This document shows, in pieces, positions 1 to 10,407 of a stretch of 51,536 nt of DNA. The position numbers were made by a program, and so were the translations under genes. Positions within the stretch are counted from its first letter, which is position 1, and every line of letters begins with the position of its first letter. This stretch comes from Pseudomonadota bacterium (GTDB lineage Bacteria; Pseudomonadota; Gammaproteobacteria; Burkholderiales; Burkholderiaceae_C). The stretch is from positions 1-51,536 of the forward strand of contig JAUNUR010000017.1 of the NCBI GenBank assembly GCA_030538085.1. Reading direction: 5' to 3'. The notes under the pieces are model-generated. The model had not been told where the DNA came from, did no database searches, and saw nothing but the letters and a program-made list of their open reading frames with translations.

Positions 1-2000
<2,000 letters not shown>

Positions 2001-2020
2001 GATGAATCCTTGTGGGGTTG

Positions 2021-2109
2021 GGCGTTGAGCGTTGGGCGTTCGGCGAAAAAAGCCGGCGGACCCGAAGGCCCGCATCGTGGCGCTCAACGCTGAACGCCGA
2101 ACGCTGAAC
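2021..2109 (-). promoter_or_regulatory. Inverted repeat cluster between rpsG and fusA, candidate attenuator
   Basis: On the transcribed (minus) strand the rpsG-fusA spacer carries repeated GCGTT-type units in opposite orientation: one arm at 2080-2109 and the other at 2021-2045. GTTCGGCG in the first arm can pair with CGCCGAAC in the second, and GTTGAGCG with CGCTCAAC. The units occur in the same order in both arms, so the two pairings cannot form together as nested stems. The terminator-like hairpin at 2046-2073 sits between the arms. This could be an attenuator or antiterminator controlling fusA, or simply an inserted repeat. The pairing is visible; the regulatory role is inference. Confidence 0.45.
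2046..2073 (-). terminator. Terminator-like hairpin before fusA
   Basis: In the transcript, GCGGGCC-UUCG-GGUCCGC forms a 7-bp stem (one G-U pair) with a UUCG tetraloop. Four bases later come six U residues (A's at 2046-2051). This is the form of an intrinsic terminator, but it lies inside an operon upstream of an essential gene, so it would have to be partial or conditional. Confidence 0.5.
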
Positions 2110-2115
2110 AAAAAA

Positions 2116-2586
2116 TCAGAAGCGGAAGTGGCTGAACGCCTTGTTGGCCTCGGCCATGCGGTGCACCTCGTCGCGGCGCTTCATGGCGCCGCCGCGGCCT
2201 TCGGTGGCCTCGAGCAGTTCGTTGGCCAAGCGCATCGACATGGACTTCTCGCCACGCCTGCGGGCGGCTTCCTTGATCCAGCGCATCGACAGCGCCAGAC
2301 GGCGCACCGGGCGCACTTCCACGGGCACCTGGTAGTTGGCGCCACCGACGCGGCGGCTCTTGACCTCGACCATCGGCTTGACGTTGTTGATGGCGGTGAT
2401 GAAGAGCTCCAGCGGATCCTTGCCGCTTTTCTTCTCCATGGTTTCGAGCGCGCCGTAGATGATGCGCTCGGCAACCGCCTTCTTGCCGCCTTCCATGATC
2501 ACGTTCATGAATTTGGAAAGCTCGACATTGCCGTACTTGGGATCCGGCAGGATTTCACGTTTAGGGACTTCGCGACGACGTGGCAT
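2116..2586 (-). CDS. rpsG: 30S ribosomal protein S7
   Basis: S7 nucleates assembly of the head of the small ribosomal subunit and contacts mRNA and tRNA near the exit site. The 156-residue product matches the usual length and begins [20 protein letters not shown], with the family segments [10 protein letters not shown] and [15 protein letters not shown]. It lies between rpsL and fusA in the str operon. The spacer from rpsL is 169 bp, fairly long for these two genes. In E. coli the corresponding spacer is the site where S7 represses its own operon; whether that applies here cannot be seen. Confidence 0.98.
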   Translation of the reverse strand: MPRRREVPKREILPDPKYGNVELSKFMNVIMEGGKKAVAERIIYGALETMEKKSGKDPLELFITAINNVKPMVEVKSRRVGGANYQVPVEVRPVRRLALSMRWIKEAARRRGEKSMSMRLANELLEATEGRGGAMKRRDEVHRMAEANKAFSHFRF

Positions 2587-2755
2587 GTTTCACCTCAATT
2601 TGCTTCAGTTGGCGGCCGGAGAAGTCCTGTTGCTCCGCTCGCCCGGCAGACCCATCCGGAGCCTGCACTTACTCGACCCGCCTATCGGGTCACTACGCCT
2701 GACCGGGGCCGTCTTGCCACCCGATTCAAGCACCGAAAAATGACAAGAGAGCCGC

Positions 2756-3133
2756 TTAGGCCTTCTTGGGACGCTTGGCGCCGTACTTGGAGCGCGATTG
2801 CTTGCGATCCTTCACGCCCTGCAGGTCGAGCGAGCCGCGCACGATGTGGTAGCGCACGCCCGGCAAGTCCTTGACACGGCCGCCGCGCACCAGCACCACG
2901 CTGTGTTCCTGCAGGTTGTGGCCTTCGCCGCCGATGTACGAAATGACCTCGAAACCGTTGGTCAGGCGCACTTTGGCAACTTTACGAAGCGCCGAGTTCG
3001 GCTTCTTCGGCGTCGTGGTGTACACGCGGGTACACACGCCGCGACGCTGCGGCGAGTTTTGCATCGCGGGGCTCTTGGATTTGATCTTCTCGACCGTCCG
3101 CCCCTGACGCACCAGTTGACTGATGGTTGGCAT
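2756..3133 (-). CDS. rpsL: 30S ribosomal protein S12
   Basis: S12 sits at the decoding centre and affects translational accuracy. The 125-residue product starts [20 protein letters not shown]. It contains the streptomycin-contact segments [11 protein letters not shown] (Lys about residue 43) and a [13 protein letters not shown]-type loop (Lys about residue 88). Both lysines are present, so the sequence gives no sign of ribosomal streptomycin resistance. It is the first gene of the leftward str operon, with a promoter-like site about 130 bp upstream. Confidence 0.98.
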   Translation of the reverse strand: MPTISQLVRQGRTVEKIKSKSPAMQNSPQRRGVCTRVYTTTPKKPNSALRKVAKVRLTNGFEVISYIGGEGHNLQEHSVVLVRGGRVKDLPGVRYHIVRGSLDLQGVKDRKQSRSKYGAKRPKKA

Positions 3134-3268
3134 TGAAAAACGTCCCTAAACGCTTGGAAAAATCAGCGCGACCGGTTTTACCGGCGCACGCCGCGCCCAT
3201 GGTGGACAACGGCGTGGCGAGGGCGGCGCGCACGCAATATTCCCGCCCCAAACGCGGGAAAGCCTTAA

Positions 3269-3298
3269 AGTATAGCCCGGAACGGGGGTGGCGCGCAA
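3269..3298 (-). promoter_or_regulatory. Probable promoter of the str operon
   Basis: On the minus strand TTGCGC (3293-3298) and TATACT (3269-3274) are separated by 18 bp. The -10 hexamer matches the sigma70 consensus at five of six positions; the -35 is weak. It lies between rpsL and the gene to its right and points at rpsL, leaving a leader of about 130 nt. Confidence 0.45.
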
Positions 3299-3320
3299 TG
3301 CACGGGCGGCCAGCCTGTCG

Positions 3321-4478
3321 TCATTTGATCCACAACCGCATCGCGTCCCAGGCGCGGCCCAGGATGCCGGCTTCTTCCACCGGCTCCAGCGCCAGCAGCG
3401 GCACCTCGGCCAGCGGCTGCTCGCCCAGCTTCACTGTCAGCGTGGCCACGGCCTGCCCCTGACGGAACGGGGCAATGAGCGGCTCGGGGCGGGCTATCTC
3501 GGTCTTGACCTGCGCAGCGGTGCCGGCGGGCACGGTCACGACAATGGGCTCGTTGCGGCCCAGCTTGAGTTCGCCAGCCTTGCCTTTCCACACCTTGGGC
3601 GTGGCCACGGGCTTGCCGGCGTCGAACAGCTTGACGGCCTCGTAAGCGGTGTAGCCCCAGTTCAGCAGCTTCTGCGACTCGTTGGCGCGCGCCGCCTCGC
3701 TGGCCGCGCCCAGCACCACCGACAACAAACGCCGATCCTGCAGGTTGGGAAAGTCACGTTTGGCGGTGGCCACCAGGCAATAGCCGGCGGCCTTGGTGTG
3801 ACCGGTCTTCAGGCCATCGACCGTCGGGTCGCGGAACAGCAACAGGTTGCGGTTGCTGTCGTTGCTGGCGGGCGTGCCGGGGTAGCGGTACTTCTTGATG
3901 GTGTAGTAATGCACGTACTCCGGGAAGTCGTGCATCAGCCGCATCGACAGCGTGGCCAGGTCGCGCGCGGTGGTGGTGTGGCCGGGCTCGGTCAGGCCCT
4001 CGGGGTTCTTGTAGCCTGTGTTCTTCAGGCCTAGCGCCTTGGCCTGGTCGTTCATGAGCTGCACGAAGCGCTCGACGGAGCCGCCCACGCCCTCGGCCAA
4101 CGCCACGGTGGCGTCGTTGCCGGACTGCACGATCATGCCCTTGATGAGGTCTTCCACCGGTACCTGCATCTTGGGGTCGATGAACATGCGCGAGCCGGGC
4201 ATCTTCCACGCCCGCTCGGACACGGGCAGCGTCTGCTCCAGCGTGATCTTCTTGGCCTTGAGGGCGTCGAACACCAGGTAGGCCGTCATCAGCTTGGTGA
4301 GCGAGGCCGGCTCGACCGGCTCGTCCACGTCCTTGCCCGCCAGGACCTGCCCCGCCGTCACATCCATCAGCAGATAGGCCTTGGCAGCCACTTCGGGCGG
4401 TTGCGGGACCTGGGCGTGGCTGGCGAATGCGGCGGTGGCCAGCAGCGTGGCGGCGAGAAAGCGGGAAACAAAGGTCAT
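3321..4478 (-). CDS. dacC: D-alanyl-D-alanine carboxypeptidase, PBP5/6 type
   Basis: This penicillin-binding protein trims the terminal D-Ala from peptidoglycan pentapeptides in the periplasm. The ATG at 4478 gives 385 residues, as expected for PBP5/6. A signal peptide (MTFVSRFLAATLLATAAFASHA) precedes the mature protein. The three serine-hydrolase motifs are visible: SLTK at residues 59-62, SGN in QSGNDATVALAEG, and KTG in DGLKTGHTKAAG. The C-terminal region is typical of the PBP5 beta-sandwich and ends in a short helix-like tail (LGRAWDAMRLWIK) that probably anchors it to the inner membrane. The open frame extends upstream past the signal peptide, but that part overlaps the next gene and is not coding. 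The symbol could equally be dacA. Confidence 0.93.
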   Translation of the reverse strand: MTFVSRFLAATLLATAAFASHAQVPQPPEVAAKAYLLMDVTAGQVLAGKDVDEPVEPASLTKLMTAYLVFDALKAKKITLEQTLPVSERAWKMPGSRMFIDPKMQVPVEDLIKGMIVQSGNDATVALAEGVGGSVERFVQLMNDQAKALGLKNTGYKNPEGLTEPGHTTTARDLATLSMRLMHDFPEYVHYYTIKKYRYPGTPASNDSNRNLLLFRDPTVDGLKTGHTKAAGYCLVATAKRDFPNLQDRRLLSVVLGAASEAARANESQKLLNWGYTAYEAVKLFDAGKPVATPKVWKGKAGELKLGRNEPIVVTVPAGTAAQVKTEIARPEPLIAPFRQGQAVATLTVKLGEQPLAEVPLLALEPVEEAGILGRAWDAMRLWIK

Positions 4479-4551
4479 GAAAATACTACAAATAAATGAG
4501 CTACCAGCGCTTTCCGTACAAGCACCAACACCCGAAATCAACCGAAAAAAT

Positions 4552-5190
4552 TCAGACGCGCACGTGGCGCACCACCAGCGCCTTGAGCAGCGGCAATTGC
4601 CCGTGAAAGAAGTGCTCGCCACCGGGCACCACGGTGACCGGAAGGGACTGCGGGCGCGCCCAGTCCATGACCGACGCCAGGGGCACGGTGTAGTCCTGCT
4701 CGCCATGCACCACCAGCGTCTGAGGGTGCAGCTCGGGCGGCACCGGCGGCACACCAAAACGCGAGGCGGCGGTGCCCACCAGCACGGCGCGGGCGATGGA
4801 ACGCTGCGCGTGCAGCGTGTCGATGGCGCGCGCGGCGATGAAGCCACCGAATGAAAAGCCCGCCAGCACCAGCGGCTGGTCGGCCGGCGCGGCCTGAGCC
4901 ACCACGGCCAGCATGTCGTCCACCTCGCCGCGGCCCTCGTCGTACTGGCCGCCGCTGGCCCCCACGCCACGGAAGTTGAAGCGCACCGCCCGCCAGCCGC
5001 ACTGCACGCAGGCGCGGGCGATGGTCTGCACCACCTTGTTGGTCATGGCGCCGCCGAACTGCGGGTGCGGATGGGCGATGACGGCGGTGCCGTGCGGCGC
5101 CTCGAACAGGTCGGCCTCGGGCAGGTCGAGCACGGCCTCGATCGGCCCGGCGGGACCGGTCAGTGTCAGGGGTTGGGTCTGGGTATTCAT
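4552..5190 (-). CDS. Alpha/beta hydrolase of the dienelactone hydrolase-like group
   Basis: A 212-residue cytoplasmic alpha/beta hydrolase. It carries the HPHPQFGG segment and the FNFRGVGASGG loop typical of a widespread proteobacterial family. The nucleophile elbow is GFSFGG (Ser in G-x-S-x-G), the acid is probably Asp in HGEQDYTVP, and the base is His in PGGEHFFHG. The natural substrate is unknown; members are annotated only as hydrolases. I chose the ATG at 5190 (MNTQTQPLTL) over the one at 5226 because the extra residues are not family-like. It is transcribed leftward, 73 bp upstream of the carboxypeptidase gene. Confidence 0.85.
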   Translation of the reverse strand: MNTQTQPLTLTGPAGPIEAVLDLPEADLFEAPHGTAVIAHPHPQFGGAMTNKVVQTIARACVQCGWRAVRFNFRGVGASGGQYDEGRGEVDDMLAVVAQAAPADQPLVLAGFSFGGFIAARAIDTLHAQRSIARAVLVGTAASRFGVPPVPPELHPQTLVVHGEQDYTVPLASVMDWARPQSLPVTVVPGGEHFFHGQLPLLKALVVRHVRV

Positions 5191-5262
5191 GTTGCTACTC
5201 AAATTATAGCTACCGACGATTGTCAATGAAGGACGGCAACATGAAAAAGCTTGTAAATCCGC

Positions 5263-5601
5263 TCAACGCCCCAGGTGCGGCGGCGTCAGCAGACGCTCGA
5301 CCACCTGACCATTCTTGAGGTGCGATTCGACGATCTCGTCAATATCGGCGGCGTCCACATAGGTGTACCAGACCGCCTCGGGGTAGACCACGGCCACTGG
5401 CCCAGCGGCGCAGCGGTCCAGGCAGCCAGCCTTGTTGACGCGCACCTTGCCGGGGCCAGCCAGCCCCTCGGCCTTCACGCGCGCCTTGCAGTGGTCGAAC
5501 ATGGCCTGCGCGTCGTGGTCGGCGCAGCAGGCCTCGCCATCACGCTGGTTGAGGCAGAAGAAGATGTGGCGCTGGTAATAGGAAGGCGTGGACGTGCTCA
5601 T
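5263..5601 (-). CDS. (2Fe-2S) ferredoxin, thioredoxin-like fold
   Basis: A 112-residue protein of the thioredoxin-like [2Fe-2S] ferredoxin family. Probable cluster ligands are Cys16, Cys25 or Cys26, Cys60 and Cys64, giving the spaced pair plus CLDRC pattern of this family. The N-terminus (YYQRHIFFCLNQRDGEACC) and the VRVNKAGCLDRCAAGP segment are characteristic. It probably acts as a small electron carrier; the partner is not known. Its start codon overlaps the stop codon of the upstream VanZ gene (ATGA), so the two are co-transcribed and probably translationally coupled. Confidence 0.88.
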   Translation of the reverse strand: MSTSTPSYYQRHIFFCLNQRDGEACCADHDAQAMFDHCKARVKAEGLAGPGKVRVNKAGCLDRCAAGPVAVVYPEAVWYTYVDAADIDEIVESHLKNGQVVERLLTPPHLGR

Positions 5602-6830
5602 TCGGCAATTTTAGGTGGAGCCTGATCTGCCCGCGGGTCCTCGGGCGCGGTATCGGGTGCGGCGTTGGGCGCAGCCTCTGACACGGCCGCCTCGGCCGCT
5701 GATGGCGGCGCGGGCGCTCCAGCCGCCGGGGGTTGTCCACCATCCGAGCCGGCCAGTCGCGTGGCCAGGTAGAGGAAGGTGGCGAACGGCCACAGCCAGC
5801 CCACCCATTGCGCCAGCCCATGAAAATGAATGAAACGCCCCTGCTCCCAGGCCTGCAGCGTGGCGGCGTAGTAAGGGTTCTGGGGCGCGGTGTTCAGCAT
5901 CACCACCTGCGCCGCCAGCGCCAGCATCAACAACAGCACGCACACACGCCCCGGCAACAGCAGCAACAGCCCCGCGCCCACCAGCGCCACCCACAACCCC
6001 ATCTGCACCGGCTGGGTCAGCCACGACCATGCATGCACCGGCCCGTACGACAGCCCCGCCGACAACCCCGACGCCGCGATGCCCGCCACCAGCGCCGCCG
6101 CCGCGAACAGCGCGCGCCGACCCCGGTGGCGAATCACGGTGTAGCCCAGCAGGCAGGGCACCAGCGCGCCCAGCGCCACGCACAGCACCTCCTCGCCCGG
6201 CAGCAGCGGCTGCAATTGCAGATCGCGCATGGGCAGCCACTGCAGAAACGGGGTGTCCGCCAGCAGATCGGCCAGCCAGCCCTTGGCGCGCTCGAAGATC
6301 TGCCCCATGCCAAAGGCCACCGGCGCCGGAAACAGCAGCCCCACCGGCCACAACGCCAGCAGCACCAGCGCGCCGCGCGAGTTGCGCACGAACCAGCGCG
6401 CGCGCAGGCGGCGCCAGCGGTCGATGGCGCCCAGGCGCTCCAGCACCCAAGCCACCACCGCGCCCACCAGGCCGCCCGCCGCGTTCAGGCCAAAATCGAC
6501 GTTGGACGCCACGCGCAGCGGCAGATAGGTTTGCAAGCCTTCCATCAGCAGTGACAGGCTGGCCGCCGACAGCGTTGCCAGGGTGACGGCGGGCCATCCG
6601 CGCCGCATGCGCATGAGTGCCAGCGCCAGCAGAAAGCCCAGCGGCGCATAACCCACCAAGTTGGCGCCGACGTCGAAACGTGTCCAGTACTGCGGCAGCG
6701 GCGCGCGCAGATAGGCCCACGGCGCCACCCCCACGTCGCGCCAGCCAATGAAGGGGTACAGCGAGGCATAGACGATGAGCGCCGCGTACAGCAGCGCCAG
6801 CGGCAGCGCGGCGGATTTGTAGCGGTTCAT
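5598..6830 (-). CDS. VanZ-family integral membrane protein
   Basis: A 410-residue multi-pass membrane protein with a VanZ-like N-terminal domain: LLYAALIVYASLYPFIGWRD, then a helix with the DVGANLVGYAPLGFLLALAL segment and SNVDFGLNAAGG. More hydrophobic helices fill the middle. The last 45 residues are low-complexity Pro/Ala/Glu (PPAAGAPAPPSAAEAAVSE) and probably disordered. The biochemical function of the long VanZ proteins is unknown. The ATG at 6830 (MNRYKSAALPL) fits the family best; ATG codons 18 and more bases upstream are possible. It overlaps the ferredoxin gene by 4 bp. Confidence 0.85.
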   Translation of the reverse strand: MNRYKSAALPLALLYAALIVYASLYPFIGWRDVGVAPWAYLRAPLPQYWTRFDVGANLVGYAPLGFLLALALMRMRRGWPAVTLATLSAASLSLLMEGLQTYLPLRVASNVDFGLNAAGGLVGAVVAWVLERLGAIDRWRRLRARWFVRNSRGALVLLALWPVGLLFPAPVAFGMGQIFERAKGWLADLLADTPFLQWLPMRDLQLQPLLPGEEVLCVALGALVPCLLGYTVIRHRGRRALFAAAALVAGIAASGLSAGLSYGPVHAWSWLTQPVQMGLWVALVGAGLLLLLPGRVCVLLLMLALAAQVVMLNTAPQNPYYAATLQAWEQGRFIHFHGLAQWVGWLWPFATFLYLATRLAGSDGGQPPAAGAPAPPSAAEAAVSEAAPNAAPDTAPEDPRADQAPPKIAE

Positions 6831-7138
6831 GACCGGCGCCCCCATGCCCATGGCGCCAGCCTCGCGGGAGCGCCGTGGCCGAATCCGCAGCGGCCACTGG
6901 CATGGCTCCTCCACAGAGGGAACAGCGCGCCGCGACTCAGGGAGGCCGTCATGTCAGCAAGCCGCGCGCGGCCAGCGGAACCGGCCAACGAACCCGCTGG
7001 CAACGAAGACGGCGGGAAGAGTCTTGATCCAGAGCATGAGGGAAATTATCGCCCCTGCATCGGCCCGCGGCCCCGGCATTCAGTTGCCGCCCGGCCCACT
7101 TTGCGCCAGAAGATCGGCGGCGTTGCGTTGACCACCCA
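6831..7138. other. Intergenic stretch left of the sRNA candidate
   Basis: About 300 bp upstream of the VanZ gene. Several short frames are open here only because of base composition; none has a family-like sequence or a convincing ribosome site. No clear promoter for the VanZ/ferredoxin pair could be picked out. Confidence 0.5.
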
Positions 7139-7167
7139 TAAAAAACCCCGGCACAAGGGCCGGGGTT
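7139..7167 (-). terminator. Intrinsic terminator of the sRNA candidate
   Basis: On the minus strand an 8-bp AACCCCGG/CCGGGGTT stem (7160-7167 with 7144-7151) closes an 8-nt loop and runs into six T residues (A's at 7140-7145). It ends leftward transcription, yet no protein-coding gene to its right on this strand could supply that transcription. Confidence 0.8.
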
Positions 7168-7239
7168 GAAAAGCCTGTCTGCTGTCACACATCAAGGCTC
7201 CCGCTCAGGGAGGAAAAGCGGGGGATGGCAAGCCATCCG
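7139..7239 (-). ncRNA. Candidate small RNA, about 100 nt
   Basis: A free-standing transcription unit with no open reading frame. Reading leftward, a promoter at 7246-7275 would start a transcript at about 7239. It would begin at once with a perfect hairpin (stem GGATGGC, 7223-7229 with 7232-7238). A second hairpin follows (CCCGCT/AGCGGG, 7200-7205 with 7217-7222) whose loop contains UCCUCCC. After a single-stranded part comes an intrinsic terminator. The pyrimidine loop is complementary to Shine-Dalgarno sequences, which suggests a trans-acting RNA that masks ribosome binding sites. It does not match the conserved core of 6S, SRP RNA, RNase P or tmRNA as I know them. Expression is untested. 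Confidence 0.55.
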
Positions 7240-7245
7240 AAGTCG

Positions 7246-7275
7246 AATATATCAAATAGCACGACCGTTCTGCAA
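7246..7275 (-). promoter_or_regulatory. Sigma70-like promoter of the sRNA candidate
   Basis: On the minus strand TTGCAG (7270-7275) and TATATT (7246-7251) lie 18 bp apart. The -10 matches consensus at five of six positions. The predicted start, six to seven bases downstream, falls at the foot of the first hairpin. Confidence 0.55.
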
Positions 7276-7296
7276 TTGATTCATGTGAACTAATAA

Positions 7297-8514
<1,218 letters not shown>

Positions 8515-8550
8515 CTTCCGCAGTCGACCTCCCGGGCCGCATCGCTGGTT

Positions 8551-8681
8551 GGCATGACAAAATGACGGCGCCGCCGGCGCAGCGGCCATGACCGAATGAC
8601 AAGGGCACCCCCACCGCATTCATCATGGCGCGCAGCGCCGTCATCGCCGCGCCAGCGGCAACGTCATTCCGTCATGGTGCC
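8551..8681. repeat. Imperfect inverted repeat between hemB and the CorA gene
   Basis: GGCATGACAAAATGACG at 8551-8567 faces CGTCATTCCGTCATGGTGCC at 8662-8681, with further GC-rich complementarity between. The tandem AATGAC-type motif resembles that of the repeats at 40330-40452 and 48212-48309. It occupies almost the whole spacer and its right arm ends just before the next start codon. Confidence 0.4.
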
Positions 8682-8684
8682 CTG

Positions 8685-9842
8685 ATGCAGATCGTCGAAT
8701 TCACCGCCGGCAGCCTGCGTTTCGCTGATCACCTGCCCGACGCAGTGCCCGCCGACGGCTTCGTCTGGGTCTACCTCGACCGCACCGACTTCATACGCCA
8801 CCAGGCCGAACTGCAAGCTGCGGCGCAGCGGCTGGGCGGCTCCGCCTTGCTCGATCTGCACGTGCAGGACCTGGCCAGCGACGCGCATCCTTCGCATTAC
8901 GACGGCACCTCGGTCTACGACATGGTCATCTTCCGCCGCCTGGCCTCGCTGGCAGAGGTACAGCGCGAGCATGAGCAGGCCGACGCCGTGGCGCGCTACC
9001 ACCATCTGGGCGCTGGCGCCCCCGCCCCCGCCGAGGCGCTGGTGCCCGAGCCCTTCTCGCGCATTGACTCGCGCGCCGTCGGCTTCGCCATCTTCGACCG
9101 GCTGCTCATCAGCGTGCATCCGGCGGGTTGCTACACCGCCACCACCTTCGTCCAGCGCTTTGCCGCCGACGCCAGGCTCAGCATTGACGCCGCCAGCGTA
9201 CGCAACCGCGTGCCGCAAGGCCCGGCCGACCTGGTGCTGCGCCTGCTCAACACCATGGTCGACAGTTACCTTGAGCTGCGCAAGGACCTGACCGGCGCGC
9301 TGGAGCAGGCGCAGAACGAACTGCTCAAGACCGACCCGCACCACGGCGCCTGGAACGCCATGATGCATGCGCGCCGCCGCCTGCACGCGCTGCAGGATTT
9401 GTGCGAGGAACAACTCGACGCCATGCAGGAATGGCTGGACACCCTGCGCGAGCTGCCCCTGTCCAGCTACGGCACCGACCCCGCGCTGGCCCAGCAGCGG
9501 CACGACCAGCTCATCGCCCGCGCGGTCGACGTCACCGAGCACATCGACCGCGTGCTGCACCATGCGCGCCGGCTGGAGCAGTCGGCCGAGACCGTGGTGC
9601 AGATCCACTTTGCCGCGCAAGGCCACCGCACCAACGACATCATGCGCACGCTGACGGCGGTGACGGCCATCTTTCTGCCGCTGAACCTGTTCACCGGCTT
9701 CTTCGGCATGAACTTCGAGCATCTGCCGCTGATCCACAGCGCCGCTGGCATGTGGGCCGCCTTGCTGTCACTGATCGCCCTCGCCGTCGGTATCGTCGTG
9801 GTGTTCTGGCGCCGGCGCTACCTGTCGCGGCCGGATCGCTAA
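8685..9842 (+). CDS. CorA-family divalent cation transporter
   Basis: A 385-residue inner-membrane protein of the CorA/ZntB superfamily. It has a long cytoplasmic N-terminal domain, then a stretch predicted as the long pore helix (TNDIMRTLTAVTAIFLPLNLFTG). The signature GMN follows TM1 (FFGMNFEHLPLIHS), and a second membrane helix (MWAALLSLIALAVGIVVVFW) leads to a basic tail (RRRYLSRPDR). GMN supports Mg2+ or a related divalent ion such as Co, Ni or Zn; the sequence does not decide. The ATG at 8685 (MQIVEFTAGS) matches the family start. A strong terminator follows 16 bp after the stop codon. Confidence 0.93.
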   Translation: MQIVEFTAGSLRFADHLPDAVPADGFVWVYLDRTDFIRHQAELQAAAQRLGGSALLDLHVQDLASDAHPSHYDGTSVYDMVIFRRLASLAEVQREHEQADAVARYHHLGAGAPAPAEALVPEPFSRIDSRAVGFAIFDRLLISVHPAGCYTATTFVQRFAADARLSIDAASVRNRVPQGPADLVLRLLNTMVDSYLELRKDLTGALEQAQNELLKTDPHHGAWNAMMHARRRLHALQDLCEEQLDAMQEWLDTLRELPLSSYGTDPALAQQRHDQLIARAVDVTEHIDRVLHHARRLEQSAETVVQIHFAAQGHRTNDIMRTLTAVTAIFLPLNLFTGFFGMNFEHLPLIHSAAGMWAALLSLIALAVGIVVVFWRRRYLSRPDR

Positions 9843-9858
9843 GGAGCTTGCAGCCACG

Positions 9859-9887
9859 AAAAAAAGCCAGCATTTGCTGGCTTTTTT
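9859..9887. terminator. Bidirectional intrinsic terminator
   Basis: GCCAGCA (9866-9872) and TGCTGGC (9875-9881) form a stem flanked by A7 on the left and T6 on the right. It serves the CorA gene from the left and the leftward small gene at 9926-10228 from the right. Confidence 0.9.
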
Positions 9888-9925
9888 CATGGGCGCTGAT
9901 GCGGCGCTTGCCGCGCCGCAGTGGA

Positions 9926-10228
9926 TCAGCCGCGGTTGCCGATGGCGGGGCGATCGCCCTTGGCGATGGCGTCGCGGGTCTGCTGGCGCACATCGGCACG
10001 CGTCGGGCTGTTAACGTCGTTGGCCACGGTCACCACGCCGCTCATCTCGCCGGAAGCCACTTGCTGGATCGACACCTTGGAGTGCACGTCATTATTGGCG
10101 CTGGCGGCGATGCGGGCTTCGCTCTGGAACAGCGGGCCTTCGCCAGCGGCGGGCATCTGGGCGAATGCGTTGCCAGCGAACAGCAGGGCAGCGGCGGCGG
10201 AAGCGATGGGGGCGTTGAACTTGGTCAT
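9926..10228 (-). CDS. Small exported protein of unknown function
   Basis: A 100-residue protein with a clear signal peptide (MTKFNAPIASAAAALLFAGN, cleavage probably after AFA). The short mature part has no recognised domain; it ends with a charged segment (TRADVRQQTRDAIAKGDRPA) that recalls the DUF4148-type small periplasmic proteins common in Burkholderiales, though I cannot confirm membership. A good AGGAGA ribosome site sits just upstream of the ATG at 10228. It is divergent from the LysR regulator at 10408, which makes it a plausible target of that regulator. Confidence 0.75.
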   Translation of the reverse strand: MTKFNAPIASAAAALLFAGNAFAQMPAAGEGPLFQSEARIAASANNDVHSKVSIQQVASGEMSGVVTVANDVNSPTRADVRQQTRDAIAKGDRPAIGNRG

Positions 10229-10380
10229 GGTCTTTCTCCTGTTGAACAGTGGGTCGATGAACTTGCTTGAGTCCGGCATGTGTGCCGGGGTCTGGTTCGG
10301 TGCCTGCGGTGCAGCGCGTCCGATGGGATGTAGTTTCGGGTTTCGACACGGTTAAAAAAACCACCCCGGCGCGAATGGAC

Positions 10381-10399
10381 TATTTCCGTTCAGGAAATA
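10381..10399. promoter_or_regulatory. Inverted repeat operator, probable LysR site
   Basis: A perfect inverted repeat, TATTTCC-N5-GGAAATA, lies 8 bp upstream of the LysR start codon in the divergent region. Its T-N11-A outline resembles LysR-type binding boxes. If translation started at the earlier ATG at 10375 the repeat would be inside the gene, which favours the start at 10408. Confidence 0.5.
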
Positions 10400-10407
10400 A
10401 TCAGCCC

